NCBI GenBank assembly: GCA_026075535.2
Contig: AP026539.1
Location: 12,896,001-12,960,000, forward strand
Source of the DNA: Tricholoma matsutake
Taxonomy: Eukaryota; Basidiomycota; Agaricomycetes; Agaricales; Tricholomataceae
Direction: 5' to 3'
DNA length: 64,000 bases
The notes under the pieces: generated by a model
What the model was told of the DNA's origin: nothing
Seen by the model: only the letters and a program-made list of their open reading frames with translations
The model's database searches: none
Program-made: the position numbers and the translations under genes
Part shown: positions 22,470 through 32,879 of the stretch, piece after piece
Numbering within the stretch: position 1 is the first letter of the stretch
Layout of the letters: every line of letters starts with the position of its first letter

Positions 22470-23400
22470 CCTACCAAATGATGCAGATCGCATCGTTTGG
22501 GCCCTAGGTAAGTTTTTCTTTTGTTTGCTTTTTGTTTTGATAAACTAACTAACCAGTTTCTTTAGTTTTCTAGGTTATAATCTACTGGTAATGATGCCAC
22601 CACCCACAAACGAGCCGACTGGATGGAAAGCGGACCCAAACAATGCAGATCGCATTGTTTGGGCCCTACATAAGTTTTTTTCGTTTGCTTTTTGTTTTTA
22701 TAAACTCACTAACTTGTTTCTTTTGTTTTGTATGTTCTACTCTACTGGTAACAATGGCCGGACGTGAGACAACCCAACACACCCACCCCATGCCTGCGAG
22801 CCCCTGCTCATAGGGTGGATCATGAGTCTCACCAGGACCCCCAGAATGTGAAGCAATGGGGCCAACAACACACCACCCACCTCCAGCCCCTTGAGCAACT
22901 GCTCAGGGGGTGGATCATGGGTGGAATGGAGGTGACAATGGTGAGTGATGACAGGGCAATGCCAATGCCAATGCAGAATGATGGGGATCAACCCAGACCC
23001 AATGACACCCATGCCAGCCCCCTCCTCCCCATCCAAATGGGATGTGAGGGTGTCAATAAAGGGTAGGAGATGGCAGAGGAGTACCAGGAGACCTGTGGAG
23101 CAGGATACCCATCTACCCCCTCCCTCGCATGCCACATCACTGACCCCTCCCCCCAACTTCTCCGAACTAGGAGACCCGCAAAACTGACAACACACCCACC
23201 CCATGCCAATGAGCACCTGCTCATTGGGTGGATGGTGTGTAGACCAGGGCTATCACAACCACAGCACCCATCCCCATGCCTACGAGCCTCTGCTCATAGG
23301 GTGGATGATGGGTGTTGCTTGCTATGGCAACAGACATGTGCAAGGAGGGGTGGGCAATGACACCCACCCCAGACCACATCCCCCAACCCCCCCTCCCCCC
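22470..23400 (+). repeat. Dispersed repeat family R1, plus-strand copies with an apparent intron
   Basis: Two units begin with a hairpin (CCAAATGATGC with GCATCGTTTGG; CCAAACAATGC with GCATTGTTTGG) followed by GGGCCCTA. In the first unit this is followed by an intron-like segment 22508-22573 with GTAAGT, an ACTAAC branch-like site and TTCTAG. In the second the same stretch has lost both splice ends. GC-rich, CACCC-rich sequence with four hairpins built on GAGC...GCTC follows (about 22795, 22880, 23207, 23283). No long coding frame is convincing. Confidence 0.6.
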
Positions 23401-23419
23401 CATTTTGTGTGGGGAGGGG

Positions 23420-24640
23420 TCTTTATTATTTTTAATTTATCTCTTACATACCTGCCGATCGATATACTTAAATATTGTTCACTTCAACTGTTTAAGATAG
23501 CCTGCCTAGCCTACCCAATGTATGCTGCCCATAGATATTATATAAGCACTAGATAACAAACTGATAAGAAAGATCAAGAACAGTCATTGTAAAAGCAGGT
23601 CCCAAGGGTAAGGAGCATTTTTGTAGGCCTCTGCACCACCTCAAGATCACGCATCTAGTTCAGCTACCCACACGGTCTCAGTGAGCTCCAATCGACCTCC
23701 TTTTTTGCATGGTCCATGACTTGGTGCTAGGGGCTAGTAGATGCCAGGTTATAAGACAGTTGAAGTTCAATTAGGAGATCCTGTGTTGCTTCCTTTCAAC
23801 CCCCATCTTACTCATAAGCAACACAGGTAGGTCCACTGCACTTCATATTGTTTTCAGCTTCTTACCCTCTTGGTTTTGTTATTTAAGGCCTCACCTCTCA
23901 TAATAACATTTCCTCACTTTGTAAGAGCTCTCACAATCTCCTACAGATTGGACTCAACTAGACTTTTGCTCAACAGAATTCTTCTGGCATCATTTAATAG
24001 CTTTGCTACCTCATCCAGCTGAATTCTACAAGTGAGTGGGTGTTCCATCCATTTCTATCCGAGTCTATTCCTTATCTGACACAATACATGTAAGGTTCAT
24101 TGAAGTGTTCAATTGACGTTCGATTTTCATGGCCCTCCCCTTTGTATGATATTGTATTACTCTTGTATTAGTGTCTCTTAGATTGTTTAGCACATCCGCT
24201 CACTTGCCTATGTCATTTTGGGGTCCATCCAGGCAGGCCTCAGTTTCCTGCTACTACTCCACTCTGAGCATGCAGCAGAGGCACACATCAACATGCATCA
24301 ATGTGATGGGCAACTTGGCAACTTCTGACATTGCCATCAATGTTGCCATGCCATGTTGTGCTCATCATCCCCAATGACGAGCTTGCTATTCTAGTCATTC
24401 TGCACTGTTTCTCTTCGGTTTCTTTTGTAGATAAGACTTATATATGTATATAGAGTGTTAATGTACAGTTAACTTCGCTTTTACATGCCACTTACAGCCT
24501 ATAACAAACATTTTTTGTTGAAGGGGGTCTCCTCTCTTCATTTTGGAGGTCTACTGCATGCACATTGGTAGATGATGGTACTTATACATGAGTTGGAATG
24601 GTGCTACTTGCGGTAGGAAGGGGGGCACATCAGGAAAATC
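23420..24640. other. No gene recognised
   Basis: About 1.2 kb of AT-richer sequence with no open frame that looks coding on either strand and no clear repeat. Short frames such as 24171-24377 have no recognisable motif. Confidence 0.5.
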
Positions 24641-24920
24641 TGATGCTGACTTATTATGCTTAACACTCCTTAAAGTCAAAATTAAGCAGAATTAAGCAGA
24701 ATTAAGCAAATGGCTGTTAAGGAGATCTTGCTTAGAATAAGTAGGGCTGTTTCCTGAATTAAGCAAAATTCATCCTTATTCACTTAATTTCACCTTATAT
24801 TGCTGCTTAAACTTCTTCTCTGCAAGTACCTGCTCTTAGGGGGCTGCCTAGCTATGTCAATAAGGAAATTATTGAGACATTTAAGGAGACATTTAAGTAG
24901 GCAGAAGGTTAAGCAAAAAA
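24640..24920. repeat. AAGCA/TTAAG-rich repeat segment, possibly a small inverted-repeat element
   Basis: GAATTAAGCA repeats in tandem near 24685-24710, and TGCTTAAC near 24657 is mirrored by GTTAAGCA near 24909. The arms are only about 8 bp and no target duplication is visible, so a MITE is only a possibility. Confidence 0.3.
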
Positions 24921-24989
24921 GTAAGAATCATAAAAAAGATACATTTGGCTATTGAAATAGAGTATAGTGCATACATCATAACTGCTAAC

Positions 24990-25440
24990 TAACCCTCCTC
25001 ATGCAAGATGCGAGGGGTGGGCATACAACATAAATAAAATGATGCAGCCCCTGTCATCGGCTTGGGGTGCTGTTGTGGCAACATCCCTGTTGCCATCTGC
25101 CCTACCTCCCTGTCATCCCTATTGTTGTTGTCCATAGCAGCCATGGTCCAGTGTGTGAGGAGTTGCTCACCACAGCAGGGATGGGTGCTTGGCCATCCAT
25201 GGGCCATGGGGTTGGTTGGCTGTAGCAAACTCCAGGGGTAACCCTTGGGTATATTTTCACATACCCATACCTGTACCCATGAACACCATACCTGCACAGG
25301 TAAGGGTATGCCGCAGTGTTACCATGGTGTTACAGGTATTACTACAGTATTACTACAGGTATTACTACATGTTATATCATAAACCCAAACCCCCTACAAA
25401 GCTGAGGGTTTGGGGGATGGGACACTCATATACTATTACT
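24990..25440 (-). repeat. R1-like GC-rich segment and CCCATACCTG minisatellite
   Basis: The left part carries GTGTGAGGAGTTGCTCACC, related to the GAGC...GCTC hairpins of family R1. From 25255 to 25330 short permutations of ACCCATACCTGTACC recur, and (G/T)TATTACTACAG triplets follow. The same minisatellite reappears at 26085-26160 and after copia-3, so it is the sequence copia-3 inserted into. No gene is supported. Confidence 0.45.
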
Positions 25441-25509
25441 CTACTACTCTTCAGGACTTCAAAACAACTGCAAAGTAGATTAGAACCTAACAAATGACAG
25501 AGTACTTAC

Positions 25510-26060
25510 CCAAATATGAACCCTCTCACCATTCCAACAAAGATGTTGGCATCAAAAGAGAACAAGCAGCCACAACCCTCTCGTCTCTTCTGAACATTGA
25601 AACGACTGTATATTAGAGCCCAAGGTCACAAAAAACGATGCAGAACTCACCTATATATGAGACCTTCTCCTGTTACCCCCCTTCTAACAAAGATGTTGGC
25701 ATCGAAAAAGAACGAGCAACCACAACCCTCTCATCTCTTCGGAACGTTTAAACAACTGTATATTAGATTAAAATTAAGCCTAAGATCATAACAAATGATG
25801 GAGAACTAACCAAGATATGAGACCCTCTTCTGACAAAGATGTTGGCATTGAAACAGAATGAGCAACCGAAACCATCTCGTCTCTTTGCAACATTGAAACG
25901 ACTGTATATTACATTTAATTAAGCCTAAGATCACAGCAAATGATTGAGAACTCATCTAGATAAGAGACCTTCTCTTGCTACCTCCCTTCCAACAAAGATT
26001 TTGGTATTGGACAAGAATGAGCAAATGCGACCCTCTAGTCTCTTCGGAACATTAGAACAG
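25510..26060 (-). pseudogene. Four tandem exon-intron units of a repetitive protein
   Basis: Minus-strand exons 25956-26060, 25811-25901, 25651-25755 and 25510-25605 are near-copies, encoding variants of FNVxKRREGCGCSFxFxANI followed by F V and a basic stretch. Introns between them are about 42-55 nt (25902-25955, 25756-25810, 25606-25650, 25468-25509), with donors GTGAGT, GTTAGT, GTAAGT (one decayed to ATGAGT) and acceptors TACAG or TGCAG. Two exons are 105 nt and one 96 nt, so splice phase is symmetric. One exon has a TGA at 25731-25733 where CGA would restore Arg; the 91-nt exon is frameshifted. The protein family is not recognised. Confidence 0.6.
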
Positions 26061-26160
26061 CTGTAAATGAGATTAGTAAAACCCATATACCTGTGTGTAT
26101 GGGTGCGGTGTTTCATGGGTATGATAATCCCAAACCCATACCCGTACCCGTGCATACCCG

Positions 26161-26354
26161 TGTTGAAATCGGGAGTACATATTGGGCGACACCGACACCG
26201 ACACCGAACGTGGCGGTAATGCATAGCCACAATTATTTATAATACCGATCCATAGTTACCGACTTAGTTTACTGGGCTATATAAATATTCTATGTACATA
26301 GTTGTCTATAGTAACGAAGTTTGTTTATTCTTTCAAGTCCTCTATTATTCAACA
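26161..26354 (+). repeat. 5' LTR of copia-3
   Basis: 194 bp, starting TGTTGAAATCGGGAG and ending TTATTCAACA. It contains a CCGACA triplet run and a TATA-like CTATATAAATATTC about 70 bp before the end, a plausible promoter. Differences from the 3' LTR are four transitions, each between CG and TG/CA. Confidence 0.95.
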
Positions 26355-26366
26355 GGTTATGGGCCC
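26355..26366 (+). promoter_or_regulatory. Primer-binding site, half-tRNA initiator Met type
   Basis: GGTTATGGGCCC starts directly after the LTR and is complementary to the anticodon stem-loop of initiator tRNA-Met, as in Drosophila copia. This implies first-strand synthesis from a cleaved tRNA half instead of the tRNA 3' end. Confidence 0.8.
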
Positions 26367-26430
26367 TGGCCTTAACTGAATTTTCTCGCTCATGCTATAC
26401 TCGAACTAATAACACCCGGATCAAATTTGA

Positions 26431-28692
26431 ATGATGGCCGACGTTTCAAACGCTCCGACGCACACGAACGTTTACCATATTGAGCCCTTGACAGGTGCTG
26501 AAAATTACGCCGTTTGGAAAATCAAAATGATGGATATTTTGATGGGGCAAGACTTGTGGGATTATGTTGACGGATCGACTACCCTACCAACGGATACTGC
26601 CCAACAAACAGCATGGTGTAAGAAGGACAGGATGGCGCTATCTATGATCCGATTGAGGGTGGCCGACAAAATGTTGGTGTATGTTGCGAGTTCAACAAGC
26701 GCAGTGGAAGCGTGGAATACATTGAAATCATTATTAGAGACTCAGGGGGCATTGGGAATAGTTCAGGCACGTCGAAAGTTATTTTGGTCGCAATGTGCGG
26801 AAGGGACGCCCATCAACGAACATATTCGGACATTGCGTGGCTATCAGGAGGAGCTGCACGATTTGGGACAAAAGATTGATGGGGAGGAATTCTCCATTAT
26901 TCTGCTAACCTCACTCCCCCAAAATTGGAATAATTATATTGCTTCTATAGACACTACAGCCCTAAAAAATGCTCCTGCACTTATAGCCCGAATTCTGGAA
27001 CATGATCGATGGCTTAACATGCGCAATTTGGATGATACGGCCTTGGTGGGGAAGCCTGGGAAAAGGAACACAAACCCGAACATAACATGTTACAAATGCA
27101 GGGAAAAGGGGCACATCAGCAAGCAGTGCAAGAAGAAATCCAAATTTGGAAAGGGGAAATCTGGAGAAAAGCAGAAGGACACAACAAATACCAACATGGC
27201 GGCAGATGAAGAATTTGCTTTCTGTGGGGACTGTAGGGATGACATCGCACTAGCTGTCTCACCAAATTCTTGGTTGGCTGACTCAGCATGCACTTCTCAT
27301 ATAGCGAGGGATCAGAGCATCTTTGTCGACTACACACCTACCCCCGGACATCAAATTTCTGGATTTGGAAAGGCCCCTGGGCTTGGAAGAGGCACCATAA
27401 AACTGGAAAGCACCGTGGAAGGGAAAACCTCAACCATCACACTGAAGGACATGGTACACGCACCCGATGCGCCTTTTAATCTTATTTCAATCTCACGCAC
27501 ACTTGAGGCTGGAATACAAGTTCTATTTGTGTCACCAGGAGTTAAATTCCAGGCGCCAAACAAATCTATTATTATGGAGGGCCAGGTGATGAACCAATTA
27601 TTTGACATGAACATCAAAGGTATTGCCAAACAAGACCAAGCATATGCTGCCGGGCACAGCAGAACATGGGATGAGTGGCATAGAATTTTTGGGCACTTGA
27701 ACATGGGGTCAGTAAAGATGCTCAAGGAAAAGGAAATGGTTTTGGGAATGGAGGTGGATAGGACGGTAGAGCCAGCAGTGCAGTGCAAGGCATGCATCAT
27801 TCCCAAGGAAAGCCAAATGGAGATCAAGGAGATCAGAGATCTGACAGTAAGTGATCTGTGGGGACCGGCACACACTCAAGCTCCAGTGGGAGATCGGTAT
27901 TTTATCTCATTCACTGATGGGAAGACACGACGCACAATGACATATTTCATGAAGGAGAAATCCGAGGCGTTTACGAAATTCAAGCAATACAAAAGCTTTG
28001 TCGAAACGCAAACTGATTGGAAACTCAAGAAACTTTGCGTCGATGGAGGGGGAGAATTTCTTAGCAAGGAATTCAAGAAATTTTTGCTGGACAATGGAAT
28101 CAGACTAGAAATCACAGCACCCCACTCACCATCCCAAAATGGAATTGCCGAACGATTAAACTGAACTCTGGTAGAGCATGGGCGGGCAATGTTACATCAG
28201 CATGGGCTTCCTCACTCTCTTTGGAAAGAGGTGATCGCTTATGCAACTTATCTCAAAAATAGATCTCCGACATGTGCGATCAGAGATCGCAAGGTACCTG
28301 ATGAAGTATTTTGGGGAAAGAAGCCGGATATATCACATCTGCAGGAATTTGGCAGGACTTGTTGGGTTCTGCAGCAGGATGGAAACTGCTCAAAACTGGA
28401 CCCAAAATCACGTGAATTTATTTTTGTGGGTATTGCTGATGGTACTAAGGGGTACAGGTACTACAATACCAAAACTCATCAAATCCTCACCTCTCAAAAT
28501 GTGGTATTTATGGAAGAAGAGGAAAAGGCTGATGAAGTGGAAGTCACTCACCCTACGCAGCTTGAGGGGGAGCATGAAATGGATGGCAAGCAGCCTTTGG
28601 GTGGAGAGGGCAACTGGGCACCAGAAAAGGAAACAGCGCCGATCACATCAGAAAGTCCATCATGCATACCAGTTCGGGAAAGATCAGCATGA
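26431..28692 (+). pseudogene. Gag, protease and integrase of copia-3, one internal stop
   Basis: The ATG at 26431 opens a UBN2-type Gag (VYHIEPLTGAENYAVWKIKM, MIRLRVADKMLVYV), then zinc knuckle CYKCREKGHISKQC (near 27090), protease WLADSACTSHIARDQ (near 27275), integrase HHCC (WHRIFGHLNMGSVKM, CKACI) and the catalytic core (LTVSDLWGPAH, CVDGGGEF, SQNGIAERLN). A TGA at 28162-28164 follows AERLN, where CGA gives the expected Arg; the frame continues in phase with TLVEHGRAM to 28692. Readthrough of the single stop would yield all three domains. Ty1/copia order and spacing are normal. Confidence 0.9.
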
Positions 28693-28744
28693 ATTCTGTC
28701 ACAGCCACTGATCAATTACCGGCTACTAAACAACCCGAACTCGC

Positions 28745-30361
28745 ATGGACCAGCGGAATGGCATCACCATGGAAGAATCTGGCTACATCACAGTGGATTA
28801 TGCAATGATTGGGGCAACATTGGAGGATGACCCACTCTCAGTAAAGGAAGCAAAGGACAGATCAGATTGGCCAAAATGGAAGGAGGCAATGGACACCGAG
28901 ATAACCCAGTTAACCAAACATGGTACTTTCAAATTAATTGACTTACCTCCAGATCGCAAAGCCATTGCGAGCAAATGGGTGTACCACATCAAACGTGACC
29001 ACATTGGGATGATCACGAAACACAAGGCAAGACTCGTGGCCAAAGGCTATTCCCAAATTCCGGGGATAGATTTTGTGGAAACATTTGCACCGGTCATGCG
29101 ACTGGAAACCTTTCGGCTATTAATGGCACTTGCGACAAATTTAGGACTTGTGATCCACGTGGTCGATGTAGTGGGAGCGTACCTAAACGGAACTTTGGAG
29201 GAAGTTATTTTTATGATGCAGCCACCCGAATATGATGATGGTACAGGATGCGTATGTCAATTACTAAAACCTCTCTATGGATTGAAACAGGCAGGACGGG
29301 CCTGGAATGAGGAACTCAATCAAACCTTCCTAAAAATGAATTTCATATGGCTTTTCTCGGATCAGTGCGTTTATATTAGGCACACCAATCATGATCTTTT
29401 AATCACATCAGTCCACATCGATGACATGACCATTCTTGGATCTGATATTGATGCCATCACAGAAATGAAAGCTGAATTGGGGAAGTACTTCACGATCACG
29501 GATTTGGGAGAGGCGAAGCAAATTGTGGGATTAGAATTGGAAAGGGACTTGGAGAAGACTACTCTCAAAATTATGCAATCCCAATATATCAAGAGGGTCC
29601 TGGAGAAGTTTGGAATGGCAGATTCACACCCTGTCAGCACACCTTTGGACCCTAACATCAAATTGGTCAAAACACCTGATGACAAACATCACAATATTCC
29701 TGAGTACCGCAGTACAATTGGATCACTTATGTATGCTGCTATCGGAACACGACCAGATATTTCATTCGCGGTGCAGACCCTTAGTCAATTTATGAGCAAC
29801 CCCGGACCTGCTCATTGGTCTGCCGTCAAACGTGTTTTCCAGTATCTTAACGGCACACGGGAACTTGGAATTATTTACCGCAAAGGGGGAGAAGTCGAAC
29901 CCCTAGCTTATTCGGATGCCGATTGGGGATCAAACATCAACGATCGAAAATCTATTTCTGGATATGTCTTCCAGATGGCTGGCGGACCGATCTCTTGGCA
30001 ATCAAAGAAGCTACCGACAATCACATTATCATCCATGGAAGCCGAATACATGGCAGAAAGTCTAGCTGCATGGCAGGTCATATGGTTATGGACCCTTACA
30101 GCCGAACTTGGTATCCTGTACTCTGGACCCACCATTCTCAACGTCGACAATCGAGGCGCGATAAACTATTCCTACAATGCCATCAATCACAGTCGAACCA
30201 AACACATCGACATCCAACACCACTTCGTACGTGAGAAACTGATCTCTAACGAGATACGCATTCAGTACTGCGCGACGGATGACAACTTAGCCGACTTGCT
30301 TACCAAAGCATTACCAAAGCCGAAACACGACGACTTTGTTAACCGCTTAGGAATGGTGTAG
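28745..30361 (+). pseudogene. Reverse transcriptase and RNase H of copia-3
   Basis: A 538-codon frame lies +1 relative to the upstream gag-integrase frame, so an indel between about 28690 and 28745 separates them. RT motifs: KARLVAKGYSQIPGIDFVET, VVDVVGAYLNGTLEE (first Asp), LYGLKQAGRAWNEEL and the catalytic box as VHIDDMTILG (usually YVDD). RNase H motifs: AYSDADWGSNINDRKSISG, SSMEAEYMA, DNRGAI and TKHIDIQHHFVREK. It ends shortly before the polypurine tract. The domain is intact apart from the frame problem. Confidence 0.9.
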
Positions 30362-30375
30362 GTGTCGAGGGGGAG

Positions 30376-30569
30376 TGTTGAAATCGGGAGTACATATTGG
30401 GCAACACCGACACCGACACCGAACGTGGCAGTAACGCATAGCCACAATTATTTATAATACCGATCCGTAGTTACCGACTTAGTTTACTGGGCTATATAAA
30501 TATTCTATGTACATAGTTGTCTATAGTAACGAAGTTTGTTTATTCTTTCAAGTCCTCTATTATTCAACA
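30376..30569 (+). repeat. 3' LTR of copia-3
   Basis: 194 bp and the same length as 26161-26354, beginning right after the purine run GAGGGGGAG. About 2 percent divergence from the 5' copy, all at CpG-type sites. Confidence 0.95.
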
Positions 30570-31755
30570 ACCCCTGACCAGATACTCACAATGTTACCTG
30601 TACCCATGACACTCCTTAGTTGGCTGTCCTCCTTGCTTACTCGCAGCAAAGGTTGGGGGTGGTGGTGGTGCTCATTGTTGTTGTGCCCCTCTTCCTCTCC
30701 CTCAGCCCTGTCATAAATTATAATTGTTCTCACTGTCCCTGCCATCCTCATCATTGTCCACCCCTGCCACCCCTGCCACCCCATGAGCACTGGCTCATGG
30801 CAGTGGTGCAGGGCAGTGGTGGTGGGTTTCTGTAGGTACAGCAATAGTAAAACCTAGAAATTAAAGAGTTAAGTTGAATGAAAAAAAGAAGTGAATGTAA
30901 AAAAAATTACCTGGGGCCCAAACAATGATAGACATCATTTGGGCACATCATCCCCTTCTCCCTTCCCCCACTGGCTGCACCCATTCACTTGCATGTCCCT
31001 GTTGCTGGGTTGTCTGTTGTTGGCATCCTCCCTTGTCATTGGTGGTCCTTGCTACCACCCAGCCACCCAGTGGCAGTGGTGGGAGGTGGATTAGGTGGGG
31101 CCAGTAGTCATCATCACAGTCAAAATTGCAAGTCAGTATCTAAAAAACTTTGCTAGTAACAAGAACACAAAATGGGAAAAGAAAAGAAAACATACCTATG
31201 GTCCAAGAGCCATTGATGACATCACTTGGGCCTTTTCCATTTTCTCCCTCCTTGTCATCTCCCCATTGTCCCTGTACATCCCGGTTGCTCCCCATTTCCA
31301 CCCCATGAGCACTTGCTTGTGGTAGCAGTTGGGGGTGTTGTGGTGGTCATGGTCATGGTGGCATGGTTTTTATGTCTCTGTCTTCTCATTGTCTTTCACC
31401 CATGTCCCCATCATAGGCATGTCATCAGCCACTCATTGTCATCATAGCCATCTCACCATCCCAGTTCCTCCCAGTTCCCACCCTGCGAGCAGTTGGGGTT
31501 GCTTCTGTGGTGGTGGTTGCTACTCCCCATAACCACCCTGTGAGCAGGGGCTCACAGCAGCAACCTGGGGTCGGTTCCACTGTCATTGGGCATGGGTGCT
31601 TCATTTTTGCATTATTGTGTCATTATAATACTGTTAAAACCTATAAATTATTAAAACATATGTTAGTTGAAACAAAAACAAAAACAGGAAAAGAAAACTT
31701 ACCTGGGGCCCAGATAATGATGGACATTGTCTGTGCCTGTTTTGTGTGCCACATG
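30570..31755 (-). repeat. Dispersed repeat family R1, three minus-strand units with apparent introns
   Basis: On the minus strand each unit shows an exon-like end (ATCATT.T.TGGGCCCCAG) and then an intron-like stretch: GTAAGTTTTC to TTTATAG (about 31705 to 31640), GTATGTTTTC to TTTTTTAG (about 31195 to 31128), GTAATTTTTTTT to TTTCTAG (about 30913 to 30855). ACTAAC or CTTAAC branch-like motifs are present in two. GC-rich blocks between units contain hairpins CCATGAGC with GCTCATGG (30781-30800) and CTGTGAGC with GCTCACAG (about 31532-31551). Same family as 22470-23400, opposite orientation. Confidence 0.6.
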
Positions 31756-31899
31756 GGTAAGCTACAGTGTATTGAATGATATGGTCTATTGAACACATAC
31801 AATGTGTCAAATGATATGGGTTTGGTGGATGCTGTCAAACACTCTATATGTATATATATACATACTGTAGTATCAAATAAATTCACTCTTACAATCCTT
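31756..31899. repeat. Copy A of a 140-bp repeat (pairs with 36387-36526)
   Basis: GGTAAGCTACAGTG to CACTCTTACAATCCTT matches 36387-36526 over its whole length. The core between TA dinucleotides (CAGTGTAT...ATACTG) is 103 bp in both copies. Flanks are also shared, so both copies belong to one larger duplicated segment. Confidence 0.75.
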
Positions 31900-32255
31900 T
31901 GTAGAGAATCAATCCTAGAGTAAACAAGGTTATACTCAGTCCTTGTACAAATGACTCTATTAGTTATACGGTACCTAGAGTAAACAAGGTTATACTAAAG
32001 GTATGGTAAGCTATCCTTGTAATATGATGTCCATAATCATGCTCACCTCAGTCCTTGTACAAATGACTGAGGTGGCATATTGTCTATCTACCTGTATATA
32101 TACATTCTGTCAGACAAAGGAGAATAGTAAGAAAGGTAATCATGATCATGTTTGTTCCCGTGCATCAAAGGGATGAGCTGAACACAGGGCATGCATCAAA
32201 CATGCTGACACATCTGCATATGGTAATGTGTCAACCCATGGTGTATATTTCAACA
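31900..32255. repeat. Solo LTR, 356 bp, TSD TCCTT
   Basis: TGTAGAGAATC to TATTTCAACA, with TG...CA ends. TCCTT stands immediately before (31895-31899) and after (32256-32260). The paralogous segment at 36515-36540 reads ACAATCTTTGCTG without the insert, an empty site. The first 180 bp match the sequence beside copia-4 (35276-35460), including the doubled CCTAGAGTAAACAAGG motif and CTCAGTC...GACTGAG hairpins. Confidence 0.85.
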
Positions 32256-32261
32256 TCCTTG

Positions 32262-32540
32262 CTGTATTATACACTGCATATGTGTTATGAATGTAATATA
32301 TAGCTCAGTGACCTATGCATTGGACACAATCGGCACTGGCACTGGCAATAGCAATGGCATGGGGCATTACCATTGGGGATCACCATTGGGAATCAGCATG
32401 GGGAATCGGCATTGGGGATCAGCATTGGGGGTCGGTATTCATGTGTTAAGACCTATGTAGTGTGCAGACCTACAAAATAAAATTGGTGCCGAGTGCTGCT
32501 TGGCAGCTTGGTGACTGTGGCCAATGCTGATCACAATCCA
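32262..32540. repeat. Single monomer related to the 36.5-38.7 kb array
   Basis: TTGCTGTATTATACACTG through GGCACTGGCACTGGC and GTGCAGACCTACAAAATA to GTGACTGTGGCCAATGC matches 36530-36785. It shows the array segment was duplicated together with the 140-bp repeat. Confidence 0.7.
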
Positions 32541-32879
32541 TCACTACCATGACAATGCTCATTGTGATGCACCACTGACACATGGGGATTTCTTCATGAT
32601 GGAGTCAACCCAATATAAAGCCCACTTAGCCATTGCCTGAGAAGTCAAAGAGGTTGCTACATGACTAATACCATATCTGCCTGCCAACTGATTATCACTT
32701 GTCAGAAATTGACCTGCAATGAACACCATGCTGTCAATGATCACTTCATCAAACACAAGGGTCTGGATGTCACCGGTGGAGGTGCTACGGCTCGTGGCCT
32801 TTCTGTCCTGGTGCTGTTGTTGATTTTCAGAAGGGAGAACGGTGAGCAATGTCCATGTTGTGTGACAAGTACATGGCTC
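32541..32879. other. No gene recognised
   Basis: The minus-strand open stretch 32559-32894 has no recognisable motif and overlaps the start of the KDZ remnant on the plus strand. Nothing else is supported. Confidence 0.4.

Larger units (their letters stand above)
26161..30569 (+). mobile_element. Complete Ty1/copia element copia-3
   Basis: Two 194-bp LTRs (TGTTGAAATC...TTCAACA) flank a primer-binding site, gag-pol coding sequence and a polypurine tract TCGAGGGGGAG. The flanks are ACCCG (26156-26160) and ACCCC (30570-30574), a 5-bp target duplication with one mismatch. The LTRs differ at four positions only. Coding sequence is almost whole but carries at least one stop and a frame change. Confidence 0.95.

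Noticed and set aside
22737..23216. Open frames on both strands in the CACCC/GGGTG-rich segment
   Set aside because: They come from low-complexity R1 repeat sequence and have no conserved protein pattern between units.
25255..26160. Telomere-like ACCCATACC repeats
   Set aside because: The motif is irregular, internal, and not the TTAGGG type; treated as a minisatellite that copia-3 inserted into.
31765..31867. 103-bp Tc1/mariner-like MITE (TA-CAGT...ACTG-TA)
   Set aside because: The other copy (36395-36497) has the same flanks, so there is no evidence of independent insertion; the TIRs are only about 7-11 bp.
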